DNA of 64,000 nt from Flavobacterium aeripolare (GTDB lineage Bacteria; Bacteroidota; Bacteroidia; Flavobacteriales; Flavobacteriaceae), in assembly GCF_013294025.1 (NCBI RefSeq), contig NZ_JABSNL010000001.1:1-64000 (forward strand), in the 5' to 3' direction. Within the stretch, counting starts at the first letter, position 1, and each line of letters starts with the position of its first letter. Below are positions 54,884 through 63,969 of this stretch, one piece after another. The notes beneath the pieces were generated by a model. That model had not been told where the DNA came from and did no database searches. It worked only from the letters and a program-made list of their open reading frames with translations. The translations under genes were made by a program, and so were the position numbers.

Positions 54884-55348
54884 ATGGAAGGAATTACTTT
54901 TCAAGAGAATGAAAAAATGTACTTAAGCCAAGAGGCACAAGGCTTTCTTAAAGAAACAGCTAAATGGGCGTACTTTATGTCTATCTTAGGCTTTGTAGGA
55001 ATTGGCTTTATGGTTTTACTTGCGTTGTTTATTGGTACGATTTTTTCAGCTTTAAATAATATGAGTGGAGGAATGAATCCAATGATGGGTATTGGTACCG
55101 GATTTATTTCGGGATTGTATTTAGTAATTGCTTTGATTTATTTTTTTCCAGTTTATTATTTGTTCCAGTTTTCATCTAAAATGAAAAAGGCTTTCAAAGT
55201 AAATGATAATGAGTTAATCAACTCATCTTTTGAACATTTAAAATCACACTACAAATTTATAGGTATTGTATCGCTTGTGTTTGTTGTGCTATATGCATTG
55301 ATAATTTTGTTTTCTGTATTAGCAGCTGTGGTAGCTTTGTTTAATTAA
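54884..55348 (+). CDS. DUF5362-like membrane protein
   Basis: A 154-aa protein with a short cytoplasmic lead (EKMYLSQEAQGFLKETAKWA) and four hydrophobic helices (about 30-60, 75-100, 125-150). A Met/Gly-rich loop (NNMSGGMNPMMGIGTG) and a soluble stretch NDNELINSSFEHLKSHYKFI sit between the last helices. Similar small proteins are common in Bacteroidota. No function is known. Confidence 0.75.
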   Translation: MEGITFQENEKMYLSQEAQGFLKETAKWAYFMSILGFVGIGFMVLLALFIGTIFSALNNMSGGMNPMMGIGTGFISGLYLVIALIYFFPVYYLFQFSSKMKKAFKVNDNELINSSFEHLKSHYKFIGIVSLVFVVLYALIILFSVLAAVVALFN

Positions 55349-55505
55349 AAATAATTTAAACATCAATCTTTTTTGAATATTTTATAGTATTCTAATCTAT
55401 TGCTAAATAGCAAGATATGAATTTTATTGTTTTTTTATCATTGGTTTTAAAACCATAAGAGTAATAATGGCGTAAATGCTTTTATATAACTTAATAATTA
55501 CAATT

Positions 55506-56060
55506 ATGAAAACAAGAAAATTTTTATCAGTAGCATTTTTAGCATTAGTATTCGGAGCAACATCATTCGCTCAAAAATCAGTAATGGTTGGTGGAGCAGA
55601 GATGTTTCCTAACAAAAACATTGTTGAGAACGCAGTAAATTCAAAAGATCACACAACTTTAGTTGCGGCAGTAAAAGCAGCTGATTTAGTTGAAACATTA
55701 CAAGGAAAAGGGCCTTTTACAGTTTTTGCTCCTACAAATACAGCTTTTGACAAATTACCAGAAGGAACAGTGGCAACATTATTAATGCCAGAGAACAAAA
55801 AAATGTTACAAACAATTCTTACTTACCATGTTGTAGCTGGAAAAATGAACGCTTCTGATATTGCTATGGCAATCAAAAAAGGAAACGGGAAAGCAACTAT
55901 GAAAACAGTAAGTGGTGGTACATTAACAGCTTGGATGAAAGGTAAAAAATTATATATTACTGACGAAAAAGGTGGTATGTCAATGGTTACAATTGCTGAT
56001 GTAAACCAATCTAACGGTGTAATTCACGTTGTTGATGCCGTTTTATTACCAAAAAACTAA
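55506..56060 (+). CDS. secreted fasciclin (FAS1) domain protein
   Basis: A 184-aa protein with a signal peptide (MKTRKFLSVAFLALVFGATS, cut after FAQ) and one FAS1 domain. The two family blocks are GPFTVFAPTNTAFDKLPEGT (about 71-90) and the C-terminal NGVIHVVDAVLLPK. The usual H-box YHVVAGK is present. It probably acts outside the cell in adhesion. A start 10 codons upstream would precede the signal peptide and is rejected. Confidence 0.93.
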   Translation: MKTRKFLSVAFLALVFGATSFAQKSVMVGGAEMFPNKNIVENAVNSKDHTTLVAAVKAADLVETLQGKGPFTVFAPTNTAFDKLPEGTVATLLMPENKKMLQTILTYHVVAGKMNASDIAMAIKKGNGKATMKTVSGGTLTAWMKGKKLYITDEKGGMSMVTIADVNQSNGVIHVVDAVLLPKN

Positions 56061-56112
56061 GTAGTATTTAGTACTTAGTTTTCTGATAAATCAGGACTAA
56101 ATAGTAAACATA

Positions 56113-56150
56113 AAAAAATCCCAACACAAATTAATGTGTTGGGATTTTTT
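56113..56150. terminator. bidirectional terminator, fasciclin gene / pheT
   Basis: Perfect 16-bp arms including ATCCCAACACA / TGTGTTGGGAT with a 6-nt loop and T-runs both ways. Confidence 0.95.
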
Positions 56151-56171
56151 AGTTACTATATGTTGGAGTAA

Positions 56172-58592
56172 TTATCTCAATGTTGCGCCAAGTTCTGTTT
56201 CGAATGCTTTTTGCATTTTAACCATTATTTTATCAATTTGTACATCTGTCAATGTTTTAGATACATCTTGGATTATAAAACTAATCGCATATGATTTTTT
56301 ACCTTCAGGTAGATTTTTTCCTTCGTAAACATCAAACAGGTTAATGTTCTTTAGTAGGTTCTTTTCTGATTGTTTTGCTATTGCAAAAATAGCGTCGTAG
56401 TTCACATTGTTGTCAACTAGTAGTGCTAAATCTCTACGAACTTCAGGGTACTTAGGAATGTCAGTAAACTTAATTTTAGTTGCTGCAGCCTTTAGAATAA
56501 TATCCCAATTAAAGTCAGCATAATATACTTCTTGCTTGATTCCGAAATTTTTCAAAATCGATTTCTTAACCATTCCGAATTCTACTAATGCATTGTGTCC
56601 GCTTCCTATTGCAATTCCTTCTGAGAATACATCAGAAGTTACCGGACTGTTTTGTGTTTTCTGAATCCCAAAACGAGACAATACAGCATCAACGTATCCT
56701 TTTAATAAGAAAAAGTCTGTTGGTTTTTGTGCGTTAATCCAGCTTTCATCCGTTTTGTTTCCAGTTATAAAAACAGACAAATGTTTATTCTCTTCGTAAC
56801 CTGATAAATACTTGTGGTATGTTTTACCAAATTCAAACAGTTTTAAATCGCTGTTTTTTCTATTGATATTATAAGAGATTGCTTCTAATCCTGAAAACAA
56901 TAATGATTGACGCATTGTTGCAAGATCATTACTCAATGGATTTAACATGGTAACGTTGTGCTCTTCTTTTAATGTTTCAGAAAGCGCTACATAATTTGCC
57001 GTTGTCAATGAGTTAGCCATCATCTCATGAAATCCTTGCGAATTCAATTGTGTAGCAATAATATTCTGTAATTTATAATCTTCGTTTCTAGGAGAGTTAG
57101 CTACTGTAGCATTAAATTTATTCGAAAAATTAATGTTGTTGTATCCGTATACTCTTAATATTTCTTCGATAACATCAATCTCTCTTTGTACATCAACTCT
57201 GTAGGCAGGAATTGTTAATCCCAAACCAGTTTCAGACACACTGTTGACTTTAATCTCAAGTGAAACTAAAATTTGCTTGATGATATCTTTTGGTATTTCT
57301 TGACCAATGATTTTCTTAACATTGCAAAAGTTTAAGAACACAGCAAAGTCTTCAATCTTTTTTTGGTAAACATCACTCACATCCGATGTGATTTCTCCAC
57401 CAGCAACTTCTTGAATTAATAATGCTGCACGTTTCAAAGCATAAGCAGTGATAGTAGGGTCAATTCCTCTTTCAAATCTAAAAGAAGCGTCGGTACTCAA
57501 CTGATGTCTTTTTGCCGTTTTTCTAATGCTCACTGGATTAAAGTAGGCACTTTCTAAAAAGATTGTATTGGTATGCTCTGTAACTCCTGAATTTTTACCT
57601 CCAAAAACTCCCGCAATACATAAAGGCCCTTTTTCATCGCATATCATCAAATCTTCTTCGTGCAAAGTACGTTCCACATCATCAAGTGTCGTGAATTTAG
57701 TACCTGCTTCTAATATTTTAACGATAATTTTTCCGTTAATTTTTGAAGCGTCAAATGCGTGTAGTGGTTGTCCTAAATCATGTAAAACATAATTTGTAAC
57801 ATCGACAATATTATTTTTTGGAGTTAATCCAATTGCTTTCAATCTATCTTGTAACCATTTTGGAGATGGTTTAACTGTAATTCCAGATATGGTAACACCG
57901 CAATATCTAGGAGCTAGTTGTGTGTCTTCAATAACAGTGTCAATTTTTAAAGTACGCATATCAACTCTAAAATTACTCACTGATGGTGTAATCAATTCTA
58001 AGTTAAGACCACTTTGAATTAATCCTGCTCTTAAATCACGAGCAGTACCTAGGTGGCTCATGGCATCAGCACGATTTGGCGTTAAGCCTATTTCAAATAC
58101 TTCGTCGTTTTCAACTTTAAAAACTTCTGATGCTTTTGTACCAGGTACAAGTGCATTGTCAAGAATCATAATTCCGTCATGACTTTCACCTAGACCAAGT
58201 TCATCTTCAGCACAAATCATTCCGTGACTTTCTTGACCGCGTATTTTTCCTTTTTTAATAGTAAAAGAACCGCCTTCTTTATCATATAAAACGGTGCCTA
58301 TTGTTGCAACAGGAACTTTTTGACCTGCATCAACATTAGCCGCTCCACACACAATTTGTATAGGAGTTCCGGTACCAATATCAACCGTTGTTAATTTTAG
58401 TCTGTCAGCATCTGGATGTGGAATGCAAGTAAGTACGTGTCCCACTACAATTCCTTCTAATCCACCTTTTATAGATTGGTATTTTTCAACAACCTCTACT
58501 TCTAGACCTAAATCAGTTAGTAATGCTGCTGCTTCTTCAGAGTTCCAGTCTATTTTAATGAATTGTTTTAACCAGTTATAAGATATTTTCAT
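56172..58592 (-). CDS. pheT: phenylalanyl-tRNA synthetase beta subunit
   Basis: An 806-aa subunit of the alpha2beta2 enzyme. An N-terminal OB/EMAP-like tRNA-binding domain (about 40-150) is followed by B3/B4 editing domain, B5 (about 400-470) and the catalytic-like core, and the C-terminal ferredoxin-like anticodon-binding domain (about 710-806, PKYPEVRRDLALLVDNNVNY). pheS is not adjacent. In flavobacteria the two are often separate. It has a good TATATTTG promoter. Confidence 0.97.
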   Translation of the reverse strand: MKISYNWLKQFIKIDWNSEEAAALLTDLGLEVEVVEKYQSIKGGLEGIVVGHVLTCIPHPDADRLKLTTVDIGTGTPIQIVCGAANVDAGQKVPVATIGTVLYDKEGGSFTIKKGKIRGQESHGMICAEDELGLGESHDGIMILDNALVPGTKASEVFKVENDEVFEIGLTPNRADAMSHLGTARDLRAGLIQSGLNLELITPSVSNFRVDMRTLKIDTVIEDTQLAPRYCGVTISGITVKPSPKWLQDRLKAIGLTPKNNIVDVTNYVLHDLGQPLHAFDASKINGKIIVKILEAGTKFTTLDDVERTLHEEDLMICDEKGPLCIAGVFGGKNSGVTEHTNTIFLESAYFNPVSIRKTAKRHQLSTDASFRFERGIDPTITAYALKRAALLIQEVAGGEITSDVSDVYQKKIEDFAVFLNFCNVKKIIGQEIPKDIIKQILVSLEIKVNSVSETGLGLTIPAYRVDVQREIDVIEEILRVYGYNNINFSNKFNATVANSPRNEDYKLQNIIATQLNSQGFHEMMANSLTTANYVALSETLKEEHNVTMLNPLSNDLATMRQSLLFSGLEAISYNINRKNSDLKLFEFGKTYHKYLSGYEENKHLSVFITGNKTDESWINAQKPTDFFLLKGYVDAVLSRFGIQKTQNSPVTSDVFSEGIAIGSGHNALVEFGMVKKSILKNFGIKQEVYYADFNWDIILKAAATKIKFTDIPKYPEVRRDLALLVDNNVNYDAIFAIAKQSEKNLLKNINLFDVYEGKNLPEGKKSYAISFIIQDVSKTLTDVQIDKIMVKMQKAFETELGATLR

Positions 58593-58613
58593 CTGTCATT
58601 TTTAATAAGAGTG

Positions 58614-58621
58614 CAAATATA
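58614..58621 (-). promoter_or_regulatory. TATATTTG promoter of pheT
   Basis: Minus-strand TATATTTG 22 bp before the ATG at 58592. Confidence 0.65.
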
Positions 58622-58699
58622 AGGATTGCAGTTTGTAGTAAGAAACTATTTTTTTTGTTTTTTGGAGAATAATGTAAGTTTTAGAAGGTAAATTTAGGA

Positions 58700-58901
58700 G
58701 TAGCTGTTTATACGGTAGCTATGCTTCTACTATCAGGGATGCTATTTTTATTATCTAGTACTATTTTATCCAATCTAGCAGCATATCGCATAGCATTCCT
58801 CATGGGTTTTACCATTTTAAAAAATTGGCAATCTTATTTCCAAGATTGGTAAAAGGGTCGATTTATAAAAATGCTATTCTCACTTTTACACTCAGAATAG
58901 C
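58700..58901. repeat. truncated family A copy and hairpins, alkB-pheT gap
   Basis: At 58710-58735 the minus strand has CCCTGATAGTAGAAGCATAG, a truncated family A start. Beyond lie two hairpins: CAATCTT/AAGATTG (58829-58848), enclosed by TTTTACC/GGTAAAA and followed on the minus strand by CCAATTTTTT, and GCTATTCT/AGAATAGC (58873-58901). The first may end the dinB operon. No gene was found in the 404-bp gap. Confidence 0.5.
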
Positions 58902-58996
58902 TGATGTTTCGAGCATTACTTTGTGCAGTACAAGATTGAAAAATTAGTTAAACTATCAACGCAGTTTATCGTTGTAACTGTAATTATAATAAATGA

Positions 58997-59611
58997 TTAC
59001 AAGAATTCGACATCTTGATATACTTGCCTAAAAGTTAAATTTATTCTAGGCAATATTTGCTTTGCCGTTTTAGGAACTTGATGTTGCCAGAACGTATTTG
59101 TAGTTCCCGATAGTAGCAAGAACGAACCGTGATGCAGCGGAATTTCGATTACCGGCAATTCTTTATTAAACTTGTGACGCAATTTAAAAACACGGGTTTC
59201 CCCAAAGGTAATCGAGGCTATATTGGGATTTTGGCCTGTATTGTTTTCTTTATCACTATGCCAAGCCACGCTATCGTTTCCGTTGCGATATAAATTTAAT
59301 AGAACAGCATTGAAGCTGTCTTGAAGTTCGTTTTCGACTTGATGTCTTATTTTCATTAATTCTGAGGGCCAGGTGGTGGTTTCATTATCTTGGTACCATG
59401 CAATCATTCTAGGAGCTACTAATTTTTTATTGTACAATTCCATTTCATAATGCCGCCATTGGGTCTGTTTCAATAAGCGATCATAATATAGATCAGCCTC
59501 TGGTTTTGAAATGAATTGGTCAATTAGCATTAGCTCTCCATCAGGTAAATCATAGATAACTTTACCTGCTGTTCCTTGTGTAAATATATCAGTATCATTA
59601 AAAAGTGTCAT
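58997..59611 (-). CDS. alkB: AlkB-type alpha-ketoglutarate dioxygenase
   Basis: A 204-aa Fe(II)/2-oxoglutarate dioxygenase that removes alkyl groups from DNA bases. The facial triad is visible: His and Asp in VAWHSDKENNTGQNPNIASI (about 116-135) and His in TFWQHQVPKTAKQILPRI near 175-192, with Arg pairs for 2-oxoglutarate (PRINLTFR). It is 19 bp after the polymerase gene, so it belongs to the same operon as dinB and dnaE. The context supports a role in alkylation damage. Confidence 0.93.
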   Translation of the reverse strand: MTLFNDTDIFTQGTAGKVIYDLPDGELMLIDQFISKPEADLYYDRLLKQTQWRHYEMELYNKKLVAPRMIAWYQDNETTTWPSELMKIRHQVENELQDSFNAVLLNLYRNGNDSVAWHSDKENNTGQNPNIASITFGETRVFKLRHKFNKELPVIEIPLHHGSFLLLSGTTNTFWQHQVPKTAKQILPRINLTFRQVYQDVEFL

Positions 59612-59630
59612 AAATTAGATTTTAGGGTAG

Positions 59631-62600
59631 CTATTGCATTTTATATCTCGGTATGTTTATTTCGTGTGCCTGAGGATAAGGTTTTCTTTGGGTACTACTC
59701 ACATCTTCCTTCAAACTTTTTTGTGTAGTAAATTGGTGGTCTTTAGCATCAGAATATCTTGGATCAGGTACAAAAGGCATTTTAGCCATTTTACTTATGG
59801 TGATTGTAGGAAAATGATAATCTACTTCTACAGTTCCTAGTAATAAGTAACAACCGCCACCTTCAAAGGGATACTGCAGTAAATTATCAGGAAAATGTGT
59901 GGTGTCAAAATAGGTTCCTTCTACATCAATCCAAGTCCCAAAATACATAGTCCCTCGTTTTGTAGGTACTTGTTTTCTCGAAATTAAATAGGCAAGTAGG
60001 CGCACTTGTTTTTTGTGGTGGTGAATCATTTGTTTTGCCATCACATCGCCTCTAAACTTTGTTTGCAACAATTCAAAGGGCGTATAAGAAACCGGAAAAC
60101 TCAATAACTCTATCTCGTCAAAAGCATCTTCCAGTGGATCGCGGTCTAGTTTAGGCAATATAAATTCTTTAGTTGGTTCCTTCAGTAAAAGTAAATCAGT
60201 AGGGGGGATGGGTGAATTGTACCGCAAACTCGCTAGAATCAAGAGTTGGTTTTTTGTTTTATTGGTAAACTTAAAAGCACCAATAAAAATTAATATTTTA
60301 ATGTTTTCAAGCCCAATGGGAATTCGATTTATAAAATCATCTAGTGATTGATAATTGCCATTGTTTTCTCGCTCAGCGACAATGTTTAAAGCAACCGCAG
60401 TATTGATCCCTAATAAATGTTGAAAGCCTAAATAAACTTCTTTTCCTTCAACGGTAGTGGTGTATTCACTATTATTCACGCAAGGATTATGCACGGTCGC
60501 TCCTGCCATGCGTGCTTCGTGCACGTAGACTTCTGTTCGATAAAAACCACCTTGATTGTTAATTACGGCAACCATGAATTCGATAGGGAAATACACTTTT
60601 AAATACAAACTTTGATAACTTTCTACGGCGTAAGAAGCAGAGTGTGCTTTACAAAAAGAGTAGCCTGCAAAAGATTCTATTTGTCTATAAATTTCTTCAC
60701 TAAGTTCAAGAGGATGTCCTTTAATAGCACAGCAAGCAAAAAAATTGTCTTTTACTTTTTTAAGAGCATCTAGTGAACGGCCTTTTCCACTCATAGCACG
60801 TCGCAGGATATCCCCATCTGCAGCGGGGAGGCCACCGTAATGCAAGGCAATTTTTATCACATCTTCTTGATACACCATGATGCCATAGGTTTCACCTAAT
60901 TGCTCTTTAAATACGGGATGAAAGTATTCGAATTTATCAGGATGATTGTGCCGGTAGATATATTCTTTCATCATTCCTGACTGTGCCACTCCAGGACGTA
61001 TAATAGAAGAAGCAGCTACAAGCGTCTTGTAATCATTACATTTTAATCGTCGCAATAATCCTCTCATAGCGGGACTTTCGATATAAAAACAACCTATTGT
61101 GTTTCCTTGTGAAAGGGCCACATTTGCAATAGCCTCATTTTTTGACAAATCAGTATTTCTTATGTCTACATGAATCCCTTTATTCTTAGCGATAAGCTTC
61201 ACGCTTTCATCGATATGACCTATGCCGCGCTGACTCAAAACATCAAACTTTTCAAAACCAATAGACTCTGCGATATGCATGTCAAAGAGTACAATAGGAA
61301 AGCCTTTAGGAGGCATTTCCAGCGGTGTGTAATTAGTGATAGGCTCTTCAGAAATCAAAATGCCACACGAATGCATGCTGCGCTGATTGGGATATTTTTC
61401 GAGCAGTTTTCCGTATTGTTGTACCAGTTTTACGATGTTGTTATTGGGTTGTAATTTGGTTGGGTTTTTAGCCAGCACGTCTAATTCTTCTTTGGGTAAA
61501 CCAAAAACTTTTCCTACTTCTCTAAAGATCGAACGATATTTAAACTCCACATTTGTACCGCAAAAAGCAACGTGCTCTCTACCATAACGCTTGAAGATAT
61601 ATTCTAAAATAATGTCGCGCTCTTTCCAGCTCCAGTCGATATCAAAATCAGGAGGACTCTTACGGTTTAAATTCAAGAAACGCTCAAAATACAAATCGAG
61701 TTCCAGCGGACAAATCGCGGTAATCCCTAAGCAATAAGCAATAATACTATTAGCGCCACTACCACGGCCTATGTGTAAAAATCCTTGACTACTACTGTAC
61801 CTCACAATGTCAAAGTTGATCAAGAAATACCCGCTAAACTCGAGTTGGTCAATGACTTTAAGCTCTTTTTCCATTCGAGCTATAGCCTCCTGATTGTTTG
61901 TGCCATAGCGCCATTTTAATCCTATTTTTGCCAATCGTGTAAGTAAAGCAATGTCGTTTTTTTTAGAATTGGTATAGTGTATTTTATTTTTTGGTATCGA
62001 AAAGTCAAAATCAAAGTTACATTCCTGAATAACAGATTGCGTATTTGCAATGACTTCGGGATAATTTTGATAGGCTTGCAACAGTATTTCTAGGTCTACC
62101 ATTACCTCGGTGCTTTTTGCATAATCGTCTTCGGTGAGTTTTGAGAGCACGGTATTGGTGTCGATTGCTCTCAAAATTTTATGTAAGTTGAATTCGGTTT
62201 TTGTTCGAAAAGTCACCGGCTGTAAAATAACCATCTTAGCCATTTTAGCGTTCCATTCTTTCGAATATAATTTATTTACCTCTTCCGGTCTTAGTCCGAT
62301 ATACTCATTTTTACCCAGTACTTCTGGTGCATTTTCAAAGCTATAAATTACAATTACAGCTTCCCACTGTGGCGCAACCATGGGTAACGGTTCACCACTG
62401 AAATTATGTGCCGTTAAAAACCGATTCATTGCAGCAAGACCTTCCTTGTTTTTAGCCAAACCAATGTAGCGCAAATCATTTCCAGAACGGAATTCCATGC
62501 CTACTAATGGTTTTATATTTGCCTTTTTACACGCACTAATAAAATCATAAATTCCGGTAACAGTATTAATATCAGTTAAGGCCATAGTTGTAACTCCCGC

Positions 62601-62687
62601 CTTAATACCATGATGAATAAGATCATCGAGCGGAATAGTGCCGTATCGTAGAGAATGGTAAGAGTGACAGTTTAAATACATGTTCAA
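59631..62687 (-). CDS. DnaE-type error-prone DNA polymerase (PHP domain)
   Basis: A 1018-aa C-family polymerase. PHP domain at about 1-200 (HSYHSLRYGTIPLDDLIHHG, ALTDINTVTG). The catalytic acids lie in PPDFDIDWSW (about 344-353) and in the fingers. GIMVYQEDVIKIALHYGG (about 595-612), GRGSGANSIIAYCLG and helix-hairpin-helix regions follow. At 1018 residues it is shorter than the replicative DnaE of the phylum (about 1500 from recall) and lies directly behind dinB, which fits a DnaE2/ImuC-like lesion polymerase. No imuA or imuB gene is seen. Confidence 0.88.
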   Translation of the reverse strand: MNMYLNCHSYHSLRYGTIPLDDLIHHGIKAGVTTMALTDINTVTGIYDFISACKKANIKPLVGMEFRSGNDLRYIGLAKNKEGLAAMNRFLTAHNFSGEPLPMVAPQWEAVIVIYSFENAPEVLGKNEYIGLRPEEVNKLYSKEWNAKMAKMVILQPVTFRTKTEFNLHKILRAIDTNTVLSKLTEDDYAKSTEVMVDLEILLQAYQNYPEVIANTQSVIQECNFDFDFSIPKNKIHYTNSKKNDIALLTRLAKIGLKWRYGTNNQEAIARMEKELKVIDQLEFSGYFLINFDIVRYSSSQGFLHIGRGSGANSIIAYCLGITAICPLELDLYFERFLNLNRKSPPDFDIDWSWKERDIILEYIFKRYGREHVAFCGTNVEFKYRSIFREVGKVFGLPKEELDVLAKNPTKLQPNNNIVKLVQQYGKLLEKYPNQRSMHSCGILISEEPITNYTPLEMPPKGFPIVLFDMHIAESIGFEKFDVLSQRGIGHIDESVKLIAKNKGIHVDIRNTDLSKNEAIANVALSQGNTIGCFYIESPAMRGLLRRLKCNDYKTLVAASSIIRPGVAQSGMMKEYIYRHNHPDKFEYFHPVFKEQLGETYGIMVYQEDVIKIALHYGGLPAADGDILRRAMSGKGRSLDALKKVKDNFFACCAIKGHPLELSEEIYRQIESFAGYSFCKAHSASYAVESYQSLYLKVYFPIEFMVAVINNQGGFYRTEVYVHEARMAGATVHNPCVNNSEYTTTVEGKEVYLGFQHLLGINTAVALNIVAERENNGNYQSLDDFINRIPIGLENIKILIFIGAFKFTNKTKNQLLILASLRYNSPIPPTDLLLLKEPTKEFILPKLDRDPLEDAFDEIELLSFPVSYTPFELLQTKFRGDVMAKQMIHHHKKQVRLLAYLISRKQVPTKRGTMYFGTWIDVEGTYFDTTHFPDNLLQYPFEGGGCYLLLGTVEVDYHFPTITISKMAKMPFVPDPRYSDAKDHQFTTQKSLKEDVSSTQRKPYPQAHEINIPRYKMQ

Positions 62688-62700
62688 GCTATAAATTAGA

Positions 62701-63882
62701 TTACTGTTTTCTATTTAATATTTCGTTTTTGGTATTGGGTTTTAATGCTGCACCGGCGCATCGCATGACCGCATCAAAACCGTACCTGCTTTTAAGAGAA
62801 TCCATGGCAGTGTACAGTGATAGCATTTCTTGAGTGTCCTCAAATAGGTTTATCTGGTACGTTCCATGCACTAATCCACTAAAACGGATTCCCACTAAGC
62901 GCAGCCGCATACGCCTTTGATACAGCTTCTCAAAAAGTTCCATTACCTTCTCGTGAAGCTGATGATCAGCAGAGGTATAAGCAATTTTACTTTGCTTGGT
63001 CTCGGTGTCAAAGTTGGCATAGCGTATTTTAACAACCACCGTTGATGTAAGCCATTGCTCAGAGCGAAGCTGGAAAGCCAACTTTTCAACCATTCCTGAA
63101 AGCACCGATTTTAATTGTGCCATGTTGATGGTATCCTCAGAGAAGGTGTGCTCTGTGGTAATCGATTTTCTCTCGGTATACGGCTCTACGGCTTGATTAT
63201 CGACACCGTTTGCTTTTTTCCAAATCTCCAATCCGTTTTTACCAATCATTCTTTGCAGTACTTCGGCGGGCATTTCGGCTAGGGTTTGTATTTTTCTAAT
63301 CCCAATGCGAGACAATAATTGAAAAGTAACATCACCCACCATAGGGATTTTTTGAATCGATAACGGATTCAAGAATGGGCGTACTTGCTCCTCAGAGATT
63401 TCGAGATTCCCCAATGGTTTGCCTTCTCCGGTGGCTATTTTAGAAACGGTTTTATTAATTGATAAAGCAAAACTTATGGGCAATCCTGTTTCTTTAACCA
63501 CGCGGTCAGCCAGTTCATTTGTCCATTTATAAGCCCCGTGAAAACGATCCATTCCTGTAATATCAAGATAGAACTCGTCGATACTCGCTTTTTCTACCAC
63601 AGGAGCTTTCTCGCTAATTACCTGTGTAACATCGTGTGATAATTGTGAATACCGCTCCATGTCACCTTTTACGATTTTTGCTTGCGGACACAGTTTTAAG
63701 GCCATCGCAATAGGCATGGCAGAGCGCACACCAAAACGTCTTGCTTCATAAGAGCAAGAAGCAACCACACCGCGATCGCCACCGCCTATAATTAAAGGAA
63801 TTCCCTCTAGTTGCGAATTTATTAAGCGTTCGCAGGATACAAAAAAGGTATCCAAGTCCATATGTACAATTGCTCTGCTCAT
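62701..63882 (-). CDS. dinB: Y-family DNA polymerase IV
   Basis: A 393-aa translesion polymerase. Visible are MDLDTFFVSCERL (about 8-20, first metal Asp), SCSYEARRFGVRSAMPIAMA (about 42-61), the acidic pair in KASIDEFYLDITG (about 98-110) and the little-finger domain from about 235. QINLF (about 343-347) is a beta-clamp binding motif, followed by a 46-residue tail. It is first in the operon dinB-dnaE-alkB, 13 bp before the polymerase gene, and divergent from a LexA-like repressor. Confidence 0.95.
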   Translation of the reverse strand: MSRAIVHMDLDTFFVSCERLINSQLEGIPLIIGGGDRGVVASCSYEARRFGVRSAMPIAMALKLCPQAKIVKGDMERYSQLSHDVTQVISEKAPVVEKASIDEFYLDITGMDRFHGAYKWTNELADRVVKETGLPISFALSINKTVSKIATGEGKPLGNLEISEEQVRPFLNPLSIQKIPMVGDVTFQLLSRIGIRKIQTLAEMPAEVLQRMIGKNGLEIWKKANGVDNQAVEPYTERKSITTEHTFSEDTINMAQLKSVLSGMVEKLAFQLRSEQWLTSTVVVKIRYANFDTETKQSKIAYTSADHQLHEKVMELFEKLYQRRMRLRLVGIRFSGLVHGTYQINLFEDTQEMLSLYTAMDSLKSRYGFDAVMRCAGAALKPNTKNEILNRKQ

Positions 63883-63904
63883 TATTTTTTTGATTTATAA
63901 AAAG

Positions 63905-63962
63905 CAAAATTAGCGCTGATTGTAACAAAATTAATTATATTTGTTGTTACAAATTATAACAA
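63905..63962. promoter_or_regulatory. divergent promoters and palindromic operator
   Basis: Minus: TAATTTTG (63912-63905) for dinB. Plus: TATATTTG (63936-63943) for the repressor. Two overlapping inverted repeats cover them: TGTAACAA (63921-63928) with TTGTTACA (63944-63951), and TTGTTA (63944-63949) with TAACAA (63957-63962), spacer 7. Half-sites of the type TTGTTACA would let the repressor control both directions. Confidence 0.6.
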
Positions 63963-63969
63963 AAAAATC

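Noticed and set aside
55476..55505. Longer N-terminus of the fasciclin protein
   Set aside because: It would precede a standard signal peptide starting MKTRKF.
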